In this document: piece after piece, positions 1 through 5,454 of the stretch
Numbering within the stretch: position 1 is the first letter of the stretch
How the letters are laid out: each line of letters starts with the position of its first letter
Source of the DNA: Candidatus Woesearchaeota archaeon CG10_big_fil_rev_8_21_14_0_10_32_24
GTDB lineage: Archaea; Nanobdellota; Nanobdellia; Woesearchaeales; GW2011-AR9
Direction of reading: 5' to 3'
DNA: 6,812 bases
Assembly: GCA_002763025.1 (NCBI GenBank)
Contig: PCYG01000002.1
Span: forward strand, 1 to 6,812
Translations under genes and position numbers: made by a program
The notes under the pieces: model-generated
What the model saw: only the letters and a program-made list of their open reading frames with translations
The model's database searches: none
What the model was told of the DNA's origin: nothing

Positions 1-165
1 CAGTTTGTTCTGCTTGGAATCTTAAACGAATACCAAAAATTTAAAGTATCTGGTGGCTTGGAATCGCTTAACTTAATGACATTGGGAAGCCCCTTACGGG
101 GTGCCCGCAGTGCAATCCCACCAGCAGAAAAGTGAGTCGGTGCTATCTCTGCTTCATTTTGCTAA
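1..165. other. Unassigned GC-richer edge block, possible truncated gene end or structured RNA
   Basis: I do not recognise this block. The plus strand is open from the window edge to a TGA at 133-135 (44 codons). It contains a stretch reading LMTLGSPLRGA, which faintly resembles the TLGSPHRG segment of alpha/beta-hydrolase lipases, but such proteins normally continue far beyond this point. The minus strand is also open here but has no ATG or GTG start. Positions about 84-124 are clearly more GC-rich than the rest of the window and contain nested inverted repeats, so a structured RNA is an equal alternative. A 10-bp direct repeat, GCTTGGAATC, occurs at 12-21 and 56-65. Positions 136-169, between the plus-strand stop and the convergent 96-aa gene, show nothing else. 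Confidence 0.3.
50..124. repeat. Nested inverted repeats (7-bp outer stem, GC-rich inner hairpin)
   Basis: CTGGTGG at 50-56 pairs perfectly with CCACCAG at 118-124. Inside it, GGG (84-86) can pair with CCC (104-106), and CCCC (90-93) with GGGG (98-101), closing a TTAC tetraloop. An alternative pairing is TGGGA (83-87) with TCCCA (116-120). The 75-nt span and 7-bp closing stem recall a tRNA, but neither strand gives acceptable T and anticodon arms. The pairing is seen directly; any function is unknown. Confidence 0.5.
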
Positions 166-169
166 AGTA

Positions 170-460
170 TTACTTATAAAAAATTGCAGATATATATGCG
201 TCCCAGTTTGGTAAAAGATATTCTTGACCCAAAGCAGTATCTCTTGCAGAACTTGAAACAATTTCGTAGGCTGTTGCATGATGTTTTGTTCCATAATCTT
301 CTAATTCCCAACGTGCAGATTCATTGGCTCTAAATTCAGAACATTTAGGCCCATTATTATTTTGAAACCCAACAATTTCAGAAATCCTTTGCCCTTCAAA
401 CTTTTCTCCAGCCCCATTTACTAAACTTCCTAAATCCTTATTAAAATTAATTTTTTCCAT
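170..460 (-). CDS. Hypothetical protein, 96 aa
   Basis: I do not recognise this protein. It is 96 residues, soluble-looking, with no signal peptide or membrane segment. It has a single cysteine (residue 40), an Asn/Gly-rich stretch at about 33-38 and an aromatic C-terminus (WDAYISAIFYK). The start is well supported: an AGGAGG Shine-Dalgarno motif (complement of 468-473) lies 7 nt upstream of the ATG at 460, the best ribosome-binding site in the window. It lies 46 nt downstream of the TraB-family gene on the same strand, so it could be cotranscribed with it. It could also use its own promoter, since a TATA-like TAAAATAA occurs on the minus strand at about 514-507. That it is a real gene is likely; its function is unknown. 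Confidence 0.7.
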   Translation of the reverse strand: MEKINFNKDLGSLVNGAGEKFEGQRISEIVGFQNNNGPKCSEFRANESARWELEDYGTKHHATAYEIVSSSARDTALGQEYLLPNWDAYISAIFYK

Positions 461-467
461 TTTTAAT

Positions 468-514
468 CCTCCTAAGAAATAAAAATAATCCTCAACATAA
501 ATCTTCTTATTTTA
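468..514 (-). promoter_or_regulatory. Ribosome-binding site and possible promoter of the 96-aa gene
   Basis: On the minus strand, AGGAGG (473-468) is a strong Shine-Dalgarno match 7 nt from the ATG at 460. A TATA-like TAAAATAA at 514-507 overlaps the TraB stop codon and would place transcription start near 486, giving a leader of about 26 nt. The T-rich run between (about 490-480) could alternatively be a terminator for the TraB gene. The RBS is firm; the TATA box is tentative. Confidence 0.5.
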
Positions 515-1193
515 CAACATCCACTTTCAATAACAACGCTTCCATGCCCTTCTTATGGCCTGCACCGACAACCGCCAATATTCGTTTATCAGGATGCTTT
601 CTCATTAATTTAACTAAGGATTTAACCATGTATGTGTTCCTATCAGAAATCAAAGTTTTATACACAGAGGGATATTTCTTACTCATTTGAGCAACTAACT
701 TTTCAATAACTTCTTCAGCTGGCACTTTAGATAAATCAAAATTATTTAGTCCTAACTCTTTCATTTGTTTTTTTGGAAATAATAACCCCTTAATAATCTC
801 TCCAAGAAATCTAAACCGTTCTCGCCATGTAAATCTCTTTGAAAAATTCTTTAATGTAATCTGTATTGGCTGATCAATAAATGCCACTTCTAATTTTTCT
901 TTTCGTGCAAGATTAATCGCAATCTTCATATCTGAACCTGGTGCCACACCTACCTTTTTACCTAACTTTTCTTGCACGATTTGTCCAATTTTTACAAAAA
1001 TGTATCCTTTTATGCCAATCTGTAATATGTCTGCTAAGGACACGCGATTCTTTCGCTCTTGCATCAACGCAACAGCCCGTTGAATATCCAACTCTACTGC
1101 CACAATATCTGGTTTTTGTGTTTCAATAAAAGTTTTAATCTCATTAACACTCTGTTTTGCAATATGTGAAGTTCCAATGATTGTCAGATTCAT
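507..1193 (-). CDS. TraB/PrgY-family protein, short soluble form
   Basis: TraB/PrgY/GumN-family protein of 228 residues. The family includes bacterial pheromone-shutdown proteins and relatives of the Tiki metalloproteases; the archaeal role is not established. Conserved blocks appear in order: GTSH at 7-10, VELD at 33-36, PGSDM at 85-89, IDQP at 106-109 (usually DRP), DRNTYM at 184-189 and VVGAGHKKGM at 208-217. The N-terminal GTSH histidine and C-terminal GAGH are the expected family signatures. Many archaeal members run to nearly 400 residues with a membrane-spanning C-terminus. This one stops just after the GAGH block and has no transmembrane segment, so it is probably cytoplasmic. The ATG at 1193 immediately precedes the conserved N-terminal strand, and a GGGAGA Shine-Dalgarno-like site (1201-1196) sits close to it. 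It is divergent from the PRC-barrel gene. Catalytic activity is not shown. Confidence 0.88.
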   Translation of the reverse strand: MNLTIIGTSHIAKQSVNEIKTFIETQKPDIVAVELDIQRAVALMQERKNRVSLADILQIGIKGYIFVKIGQIVQEKLGKKVGVAPGSDMKIAINLARKEKLEVAFIDQPIQITLKNFSKRFTWRERFRFLGEIIKGLLFPKKQMKELGLNNFDLSKVPAEEVIEKLVAQMSKKYPSVYKTLISDRNTYMVKSLVKLMRKHPDKRILAVVGAGHKKGMEALLLKVDVVK

Positions 1194-1266
1194 AATCTCC
1201 CAGACAACAGAAAACTATTTAAACTTACGCCAATCTATGCATAAATAGGATTGAGGTGGACATAAC
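1194..1266. promoter_or_regulatory. Divergent promoter region between TraB and PRC-barrel genes
   Basis: Two TATA-like CTATTTA boxes face each other as an inverted repeat. The plus-strand copy is at 1215-1221 (continuing AA) and serves the PRC gene. The minus-strand copy is the complement of 1242-1248 and serves TraB. Counting about 28-29 nt from each box places transcription starts near 1245 (plus) and 1218 (minus), so the two transcripts would overlap slightly at their 5' ends. Leaders of about 22-25 nt would carry the Shine-Dalgarno sites GAGGTG (1253-1258, plus) and GGGAGA (1201-1196, minus). The geometry suggests that the two promoters interfere or are co-regulated. Confidence 0.55.
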
Positions 1267-1539
1267 ATGTTAAAAATGAAAAAAGTTTCTGAAGCTTACG
1301 ATTTAAAAGTATTTACAGATGCAGGCGATTATTTTGGAGATATTGAAGACAGCATCGTATCAGGCAATAAAATTTCTGGTTGGAAAATTAAAGCAACAAA
1401 AAATTCTTTCTTAAGTAAAGTATTAGGAAGTGCAAAAGGTGTAATTGTCCCACATCAACTAGTGCGTGCAGTTGGTGATATCTTAATTATTTCTCGTAAT
1501 GCTGTGCCAGCAGGGCATGGTGACGACGGAGAAGAATAA
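1267..1539 (+). CDS. PRC-barrel domain protein
   Basis: Small single-domain PRC-barrel protein of 90 residues. The barrel is built from strands including LKVFTDAGDYFGDIEDSIV (about 13-31), SGWKIKA (37-43), KGVIVPHQLVRAVGDILIIS (about 57-76), the last being the typical archaeal PRC ending. The tail 80-90 is acidic (GDDGEE). PRC barrels occur in the RNA-maturation factor RimM and photosynthetic reaction-centre H subunit. Short stand-alone archaeal versions include the haloarchaeal CdpB cell-division proteins that work with SepF and FtsZ; membership of that group here is only a possibility. The ATG at 1267 is chosen because GAGGTG lies 8 nt upstream, whereas the in-frame ATG at 1276 would be too far from it. 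It is divergent from TraB and followed 4 nt later by a possible 31-aa ORF. Confidence 0.85.
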   Translation: MLKMKKVSEAYDLKVFTDAGDYFGDIEDSIVSGNKISGWKIKATKNSFLSKVLGSAKGVIVPHQLVRAVGDILIISRNAVPAGHGDDGEE

Positions 1540-1543
1540 ACAG

Positions 1544-1639
1544 ATGAACCATCGTAAGTACATGAAGGATCTTTTAAATTACCAATTTATGCAGGGTAAT
1601 GAAGAAGAACTTGGCGAAACTTTGGTGATTGCGGCGTAA
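1544..1639 (+). CDS. Possible small protein, 31 aa, downstream of PRC-barrel gene
   Basis: A short ORF begins 4 nt after the PRC-barrel stop and would encode 31 residues, starting MNHRKYMKDLLNYQF and ending GETLVIAA. The close spacing suggests translational coupling, and a GGAG at about 1528-1531 lies some 12 nt before the ATG. It has a mixed basic and amphipathic N-terminal half, an acidic centre (EEEL), no cysteines and no membrane segment. It fills most of the gap before the antiporter promoter. I do not recognise it. It could be a genuine small protein, the remnant of a longer gene, or chance; length alone cannot decide. Confidence 0.4.
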   Translation: MNHRKYMKDLLNYQFMQGNEEELGETLVIAA

Positions 1640-1644
1640 TCTTT

Positions 1645-1686
1645 AACCAAAACCTATATAAATAAAAAGATATTCATTTTATGTAA
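1645..1686 (+). promoter_or_regulatory. BRE/TATA promoter for a leaderless antiporter mRNA
   Basis: AACCAAAACC (1645-1654) is a BRE-like element followed directly by the TATA box TATATAAATA (1655-1664). The TATAAA core starts 29 nt before the ATG at 1686, so transcription should start at or next to that ATG. No Shine-Dalgarno motif precedes the gene, consistent with a leaderless transcript. Confidence 0.65.
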
Positions 1687-3005
1687 TGGTAGATGTTGTA
1701 TTGGCGCTTCTTGGTATTAGTCTTATTTTATTTTTTGGCTTTTTTGCTGAATTTATTTTCAAAAAAATTAGTGTTCCTGATGTCTTATTTCTTATAATTT
1801 TAGGATTTGTATTGGGGCCTCATGCATTAGGATGGGTTGATTTATCTCAATTCTCCACAATATTACCTATATTTACAACATTTACATTATTATTCCTTTT
1901 ATTTGATGGTGCATTTAACATTAATCTTTCTTCATTAGTTAAAGAATTATCAGAAAGTTCCATTTTAACAATATTTAATTTTATTATTTCAACAATCATT
2001 GTAACAATTATCATGTTTACTTTTGGATTTCCATTTTTAGTTTCTTTATTTACGGGATTTTTACTTGGAGGAGTTTCTTCATCATTTGTTATTCCAGTAT
2101 TAAATCAAATGAATGTTGGCAAAAAATTATATTCTTTATTAACATTAGAATCTGCTTTAACCGATGTATTATGTATTGTTTTCTCATTAACCGTTATTGA
2201 AATTATGAATGTGGGGGTATTTGCATTTAAAATTGTTGCAACACGATTAGTATCCAAATTCGCAATTGCTGGCTTAATTGGTATTATTGCAGGCGTAATT
2301 TGGATTATTTTAATTCTAAGAGTTTTCAAAAAACATAGTTATGTCATGGTTGTTGCATTTTTAATTTTAGTATATGTTGTAGCAGATTCTCTAGAAGGAA
2401 ATGGTGCCATTGCAACATTATTCTTTGGTTTAATGTTAAACAACTCAAAACAACTTTCTTCTATATTTAGGGGGATTGTATCACAGAAAAAGGATGTTGG
2501 TAAAAAGGCATTATTGGGAGATTTAGGCGTTTCAGTAACTACACCTTCAGAACAAGAGTTTTATCATCAACTTTCTTTTATTTTAAAAACATTTTTCTTT
2601 GTATATATTGGACTTCTCATTGATTTTTCTGATACAAAAGCATTAATCATAGGTGGAATTATTTCGGTTGCATTAATGTTATCACGAACTGCTTCAAGGA
2701 CTTTAACAAAAAAGATGTTAGCAGAAAATCGGTTCTTAGTGGATTCCATGTTTGCACGAGGATTAGCAGCTGCAGTGATTGCCCAATTGGCTGTTACAGC
2801 CGGCATACCAAATGCCGATTTAATTGTGAAAATAACATTTGTCGCAATTACAGGAACTATTCTGTTTAGTTCAGTCAGGATTTTCATTCTTAAGGCACAA
2901 GGATATTTTAAAAGTAGTCCAGAACAAAAACAAAAATCTTCAAGAAAATTAATATTTGAAAGTAATCCAAAACCGAAAGTTAAAAAAAGAACCACAAATA
3001 AGTAA
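1686..3005 (+). CDS. Cation:proton antiporter, CPA1/NhaP-like
   Basis: Polytopic membrane antiporter of 439 residues, with hydrophobic helices from residue 3 to about 403 and a hydrophilic basic tail (about 409-439) likely to be cytoplasmic. Family landmarks are LFDGAF at 72-77, a Gly/Ser-rich helix break GGVSSSFVIP at 128-137, ESALTD at 155-160, FVYIGL at 305-310 and ARGLAAAVIAQLA at 357-369 with the conserved Arg358. Proteins of this kind exchange Na+ or K+ for H+ across the cytoplasmic membrane. At the ion-binding position the usual CPA1 Asn-Asp pair reads Thr159-Asp160, so the transport-essential Asp is kept but the Asn is replaced. This makes ion specificity and electrogenicity uncertain. 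It starts leaderless at 1686 and ends 3 nt before the MscS gene, suggesting a shared role in ion and turgor balance. Confidence 0.88.
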   Translation: MVDVVLALLGISLILFFGFFAEFIFKKISVPDVLFLIILGFVLGPHALGWVDLSQFSTILPIFTTFTLLFLLFDGAFNINLSSLVKELSESSILTIFNFIISTIIVTIIMFTFGFPFLVSLFTGFLLGGVSSSFVIPVLNQMNVGKKLYSLLTLESALTDVLCIVFSLTVIEIMNVGVFAFKIVATRLVSKFAIAGLIGIIAGVIWIILILRVFKKHSYVMVVAFLILVYVVADSLEGNGAIATLFFGLMLNNSKQLSSIFRGIVSQKKDVGKKALLGDLGVSVTTPSEQEFYHQLSFILKTFFFVYIGLLIDFSDTKALIIGGIISVALMLSRTASRTLTKKMLAENRFLVDSMFARGLAAAVIAQLAVTAGIPNADLIVKITFVAITGTILFSSVRIFILKAQGYFKSSPEQKQKSSRKLIFESNPKPKVKKRTTNK

Positions 3006-3008
3006 TAT
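2973..3008 (+). promoter_or_regulatory. Possible internal promoter for MscS inside the antiporter 3' end
   Basis: A BRE-like CCGAAAG (2973-2979) is followed by TTAAAAAAA (2980-2988). The first T lies 29 nt before the MscS ATG at 3009, the same geometry as the other leaderless promoters here. It lies inside the Lys-rich antiporter tail, so the A-run may simply reflect Lys codons. Confidence 0.4.
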
Positions 3009-4067
3009 ATGAAAGAATATATCATCAATTTTCTAAGTACTTTACCTTATGGTATTTATTTTACAAATCGTTTTCTACAAGCAGGGATGATCGTTTTTCT
3101 TTCAATTGTTCTTGCAAAGTTATCTCTTTTTTTGTTTACACGATATTTTGAAAAAATTACCAAAAAAACAAAAACAAAACTTGACGATTTAATTATTGAA
3201 CGTATTAAAAAACCATTATTCTATTTAATTTTAGTTTATGGGTTAAAACTTGCCATTTTATCTTTAGGTTTTAATGGCATAGCACGAAAAACAGTAAATT
3301 CTTTCATGGCAATTGTTTTTGTTTTTATTTTACTTCGTGCATTTGATGTGCTAATTTCCTCATGGAGTACAACATTTGCAAAGAAAACAAAATCAAATAT
3401 TGATGACGTTTTACTTCCGTTATTTCATAAAACGGCACGCATCATTTTCGTCATAATCACACTCATGTGGCTTCTTTCTATTTGGGAAATCAATATTGCA
3501 CCATATCTCGCAGGTGTAGGTATTTCTGGAATTGTATTAGGATTAGCATTACAGGATTCATTAAAAAACGTTTTTGGAGGTATCACATTAGTTCTTGATA
3601 AAACTTATATTGTAGGAGATAAGATTAAATTAGATTCCGGGGAAATTGGGACAATTTATGATATTGGATTACGAAGTACAAAACTTGTAACCTATGATAA
3701 TGAAATGATTTATATTCCTAATGGATTTCTTGCAAATTCTAAAGTTCAAAATTTCACTCGTCCAAATTCAAAACTTCGTGTTCCAATTCTTTTTGGTGTT
3801 GAATATGGTACAGATATTGATAAAGTCAAAAAAATAACTCTCCAAACCATTTCAAAGATAGAAGGTATTATGTCTGAACCTGCCCCTGCAATCGTATTTA
3901 CAGAAATGGGCGACTTCGCATTAAAATTTAAATTGACCTTTTGGGTAGAACATTGGAATGATGGCTATGGTAAAAAAGTAGAAGTTACGGAACAATTGTA
4001 TTTGGCATTTGTGAAGGCAAAAATAGGACTTGCTTATCCTACTCAAACCATTTATGTGAAGAAATGA
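3009..4067 (+). CDS. MscS-family mechanosensitive ion channel
   Basis: Small-conductance mechanosensitive channel family protein of 352 residues, releasing solutes on membrane tension. Predicted membrane helices lie at about 23-46, 68-90, 97-118, 142-160 and the pore-lining segment 167-196. The last carries the family core GISGIVLGLALQDSLKNVFG (171-190). The MscS beta domain follows, with VGDKIKLDSGEIGTIYDIGL (about 202-221), IYIPNGF (234-240) and NFTRP (248-252), then the alpha/beta C-terminal region to YVKK. Two similar loops, KKTKTKLDDL (52-61) and KKTKSNIDDV (125-134), precede helices 2 and 4, suggesting an internal duplication of the N-terminal helix pairs. The ATG is 3 nt after the antiporter stop and has no Shine-Dalgarno motif, so it is read either by coupling or from the internal promoter. 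The family assignment is firm. Confidence 0.93.
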   Translation: MKEYIINFLSTLPYGIYFTNRFLQAGMIVFLSIVLAKLSLFLFTRYFEKITKKTKTKLDDLIIERIKKPLFYLILVYGLKLAILSLGFNGIARKTVNSFMAIVFVFILLRAFDVLISSWSTTFAKKTKSNIDDVLLPLFHKTARIIFVIITLMWLLSIWEINIAPYLAGVGISGIVLGLALQDSLKNVFGGITLVLDKTYIVGDKIKLDSGEIGTIYDIGLRSTKLVTYDNEMIYIPNGFLANSKVQNFTRPNSKLRVPILFGVEYGTDIDKVKKITLQTISKIEGIMSEPAPAIVFTEMGDFALKFKLTFWVEHWNDGYGKKVEVTEQLYLAFVKAKIGLAYPTQTIYVKK

Positions 4068-4074
4068 ACACTGC

Positions 4075-4116
4075 TTTCTAGAAATCCTTAAAAACTTCTT
4101 CTTCTTCTTCTCTAAT
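4075..4116 (+). promoter_or_regulatory. Promoter of the 64-aa membrane protein, leaderless type
   Basis: TTAAAAAC (4088-4095) starts 29 nt before the ATG at 4117 and is the likely TATA box, preceded by GAAATCC (4081-4087) in the BRE position. A perfect 10-bp palindrome, TTTCTAGAAA, spans 4075-4084 and overlaps that BRE-like element, where a bound regulator would block TFB. No Shine-Dalgarno motif is present. Confidence 0.5.
4095..4112 (+). repeat. (CTT)n tract between TATA box and start
   Basis: Five perfect CTT units (4095-4109) followed by CTC lie between the TATA box and the ATG at 4117. Because the TATA-to-start distance sets leaderless initiation, a gain or loss of 3-nt units would shift the start site. 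The rfcS promoter has a shorter, similar CTCCTTCTTCTC stretch at the same relative place (4330-4341). Confidence 0.6.
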
Positions 4117-4311
4117 ATGATAGACATAATTACAATTCTCGGACTTCTTTTAGGTGCAATTTTAATTGCATTATTGGGAAAAGTTCTCCATATTATTGTT
4201 CAAATATTATTTTATGCTTTACTTGCAGCTTTTGTCATGATTTTCTTCTTTGGAATTTCTTTAGATCAAGTTCTTCAATGGGGAATTCATACAGTATTGT
4301 GGGTGTTTTAG
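4117..4311 (+). CDS. Small membrane protein, 64 aa
   Basis: Unrecognised protein of 64 residues, almost entirely hydrophobic. Two membrane helices are likely, at about 4-20 and 24-48, separated by a short Gly-Lys turn (21-22). They are followed by a short hydrophobic and aromatic segment with the only acidic residue outside the N-terminus (SLDQVLQWGIHTVLWVF). No cysteine, signal-peptidase site or catalytic motif is visible. Its own TATA box lies 29 nt upstream, so it need not depend on the MscS transcript, and it ends 40 nt before rfcS, which also has its own promoter. Small two-helix proteins of this kind can be channel or transporter accessories, and its position beside MscS would allow that, but nothing in the sequence demonstrates it. 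Confidence 0.65.
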   Translation: MIDIITILGLLLGAILIALLGKVLHIIVQILFYALLAAFVMIFFFGISLDQVLQWGIHTVLWVF

Positions 4312-4314
4312 CTG

Positions 4315-4351
4315 GGCAAAACTTATAAACTCCTTCTTCTCATAAAATTCT
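4315..4351 (+). promoter_or_regulatory. Promoter of rfcS, leaderless type
   Basis: GGCAAAAC (4315-4322) in the BRE position is followed by TTATAAAC (4323-4330). The box starts 29 nt before the rfcS ATG at 4352, and no Shine-Dalgarno motif precedes the gene. A pyrimidine-rich stretch (4330-4341) lies between box and start. Confidence 0.65.
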
Positions 4352-5314
4352 ATGATTCAAGAATCCTCCATTTGGACCGAAAAGTACAGACCTCAAACAT
4401 TTGATGAAGTTAAAGGGCAACAAGAAATAGTTGCAAAAATCCAAGCCTTCGTAGCTTCTGGAAACATGCCTCATCTTTTATTCTCAGGTCCGGCTGGTAT
4501 CGGAAAAACGACATTATCTTTAGTGATTGCAAAACAATTATTCGGTGAAAATTGGAGACAAAATACCTTAGAATTAAATGCCTCTGATGAACGTGGTATT
4601 GATGTTATCCGTGTGAAGGTTAAAGATTTTGCACGTACCCGTTCTATTGGAAATGTTCCTTTTAAATTAATTTATCTTGATGAATCCGACGCGTTAACAA
4701 AAGAAGCACAACAAGCTCTCAGAAGAACGATGGAAAACTACACGAAAACCTGTAGGTTCGTGTTATCATGTAACTATTCTTCCAAAATCATAGATCCAAT
4801 TCAAAGTAGGTGTGCTGTGTTTAGATTTAAACCTTTACCAAAAGAAGACGTGTTTATAGTGATTACAAACATTGCAGAACAAGAAGGTCTACAAATATCA
4901 GAAGATTCAAAACAAGCCCTTTATGACATCACAAATGGCGATTGTAGAAGATTGGAAAACATCATGCAATCTTGTGCAGTGATTAATAAGGAAATAACGC
5001 CGGAATTAGTATATTCTATGGCTTCAGTTGCAAAACCAAAAGAAGTTAATGAAGTTCTTACATCTGCCGCAAAAGGAGATTTTTTGACATCACGAAAAAA
5101 ATTATTAGATTTAATGTTAAATTATGGGTTATCTGGTATGGATATAATTCGTCAAATTCAAAAAGAAATTTGGCACATAGAATTAGATGATAAAAAGAAA
5201 GTTCAACTCATTGATAAATGTGGTGAAGTAGAATTCCGTATGGTTGAAGGATCTGATGAATATATTCAATTAGAATCTTTCTTAGCATTTGTTGTAATGG
5301 TTGGATCTAGTTAA
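4352..5314 (+). CDS. rfcS: Replication factor C small subunit (clamp loader ATPase)
   Basis: Archaeal clamp-loader small subunit, 320 residues, the usual length. With RfcL it opens the PCNA ring and loads it on primer-template DNA using ATP. Landmarks in order are WTEKYRP at 8-14 (the RFC box II start), Walker A GPAGIGKT at 46-53, the ELNASDERG segment at 74-82, Walker B LIYLDESD at 106-113, ALRRTME at 122-128, sensor 1 SCNYSSKI at 139-146, the arginine-finger SRC motif at 152-154, and sensor 2 GDCRRLEN at 196-203. A helical collar domain runs from about 230 to 320. The Walker B box reads DESD instead of the common DEAD, a conservative change that keeps the catalytic Asp-Glu. There is no intein and no frameshift. 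The large subunit is not in this window. Confidence 0.97.
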   Translation: MIQESSIWTEKYRPQTFDEVKGQQEIVAKIQAFVASGNMPHLLFSGPAGIGKTTLSLVIAKQLFGENWRQNTLELNASDERGIDVIRVKVKDFARTRSIGNVPFKLIYLDESDALTKEAQQALRRTMENYTKTCRFVLSCNYSSKIIDPIQSRCAVFRFKPLPKEDVFIVITNIAEQEGLQISEDSKQALYDITNGDCRRLENIMQSCAVINKEITPELVYSMASVAKPKEVNEVLTSAAKGDFLTSRKKLLDLMLNYGLSGMDIIRQIQKEIWHIELDDKKKVQLIDKCGEVEFRMVEGSDEYIQLESFLAFVVMVGSS

Positions 5315-5364
5315 ATATCGCATTGCTGTTAAATACAATTTTTGAATTACTATTTTCTAAAATA
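5315..5364 (+). terminator. T-rich 3' region of rfcS
   Basis: Downstream of the rfcS stop are a T5 run (5339-5343) and a 14-nt palindrome TATTTTCTAAAATA (5351-5364) containing another T4. Archaeal transcription commonly ends at T-rich stretches, so this is the likely rfcS terminator. The palindrome directly abuts the G-run of the left inverted-repeat arm. Confidence 0.4.
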
Positions 5365-5365
5365 G

Positions 5366-5375
5366 GGGGAGTTCC
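5366..5375 (+). repeat. Left arm of a 10-bp inverted repeat flanking the JAMM gene
   Basis: GGGGAGTTCC here is the exact reverse complement of GGAACTCCCC at 6340-6349, on the far side of the JAMM-like gene. Both arms are GC-rich in AT-rich surroundings. No target-site duplication is visible outside them. Confidence 0.6.
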
Positions 5376-5396
5376 GTAAATTACACAAGAAACATG

Positions 5397-5434
5397 TCAC
5401 TATAAAGTGAATAAACCAAAAAGGTTTATAAATA
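5397..5434 (+). promoter_or_regulatory. JAMM gene promoter with upstream dyad
   Basis: The BRE-like AAACCAAAAAGG (5413-5424) runs straight into the TATA box TTTATAAATA (5425-5434), closely matching the antiporter promoter. The TATAAA core starts 28 nt before the ATG at 5455. Just upstream is a dyad, TCACT (5397-5401) and AGTGA (5406-5410) around ATAA, suitably placed for an operator. No Shine-Dalgarno motif is visible. Confidence 0.6.
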
Positions 5435-5454
5435 GCCACTTAATTTTAAGCAAT

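Noticed and set aside
50..124. A tRNA gene on either strand, suggested by a 75-nt span closed by a 7-bp stem
   Set aside because: No 5-bp T arm with a 7-nt loop and no anticodon arm can be drawn on either strand, and the internal hairpin has a 4-nt loop.
125..150. A tracrRNA-tail resemblance (AAAAGTGAGTCGGTGC)
   Set aside because: There is no CRISPR repeat, no cas gene and no matching stem in the window.
2567..3028. A 153-codon minus-strand reading frame and similar opposite-strand frames at 2105-2329, 3921-4127 and 941-1129
   Set aside because: They lie antisense to well-supported genes (antiporter, MscS, TraB), lack their own initiation signals and have low-complexity translations.
4352..5314. 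An intein or degenerate ATPase in rfcS
   Set aside because: Length and motif order are normal, Walker A is uninterrupted, and the DESD variant keeps the catalytic Asp and Glu.
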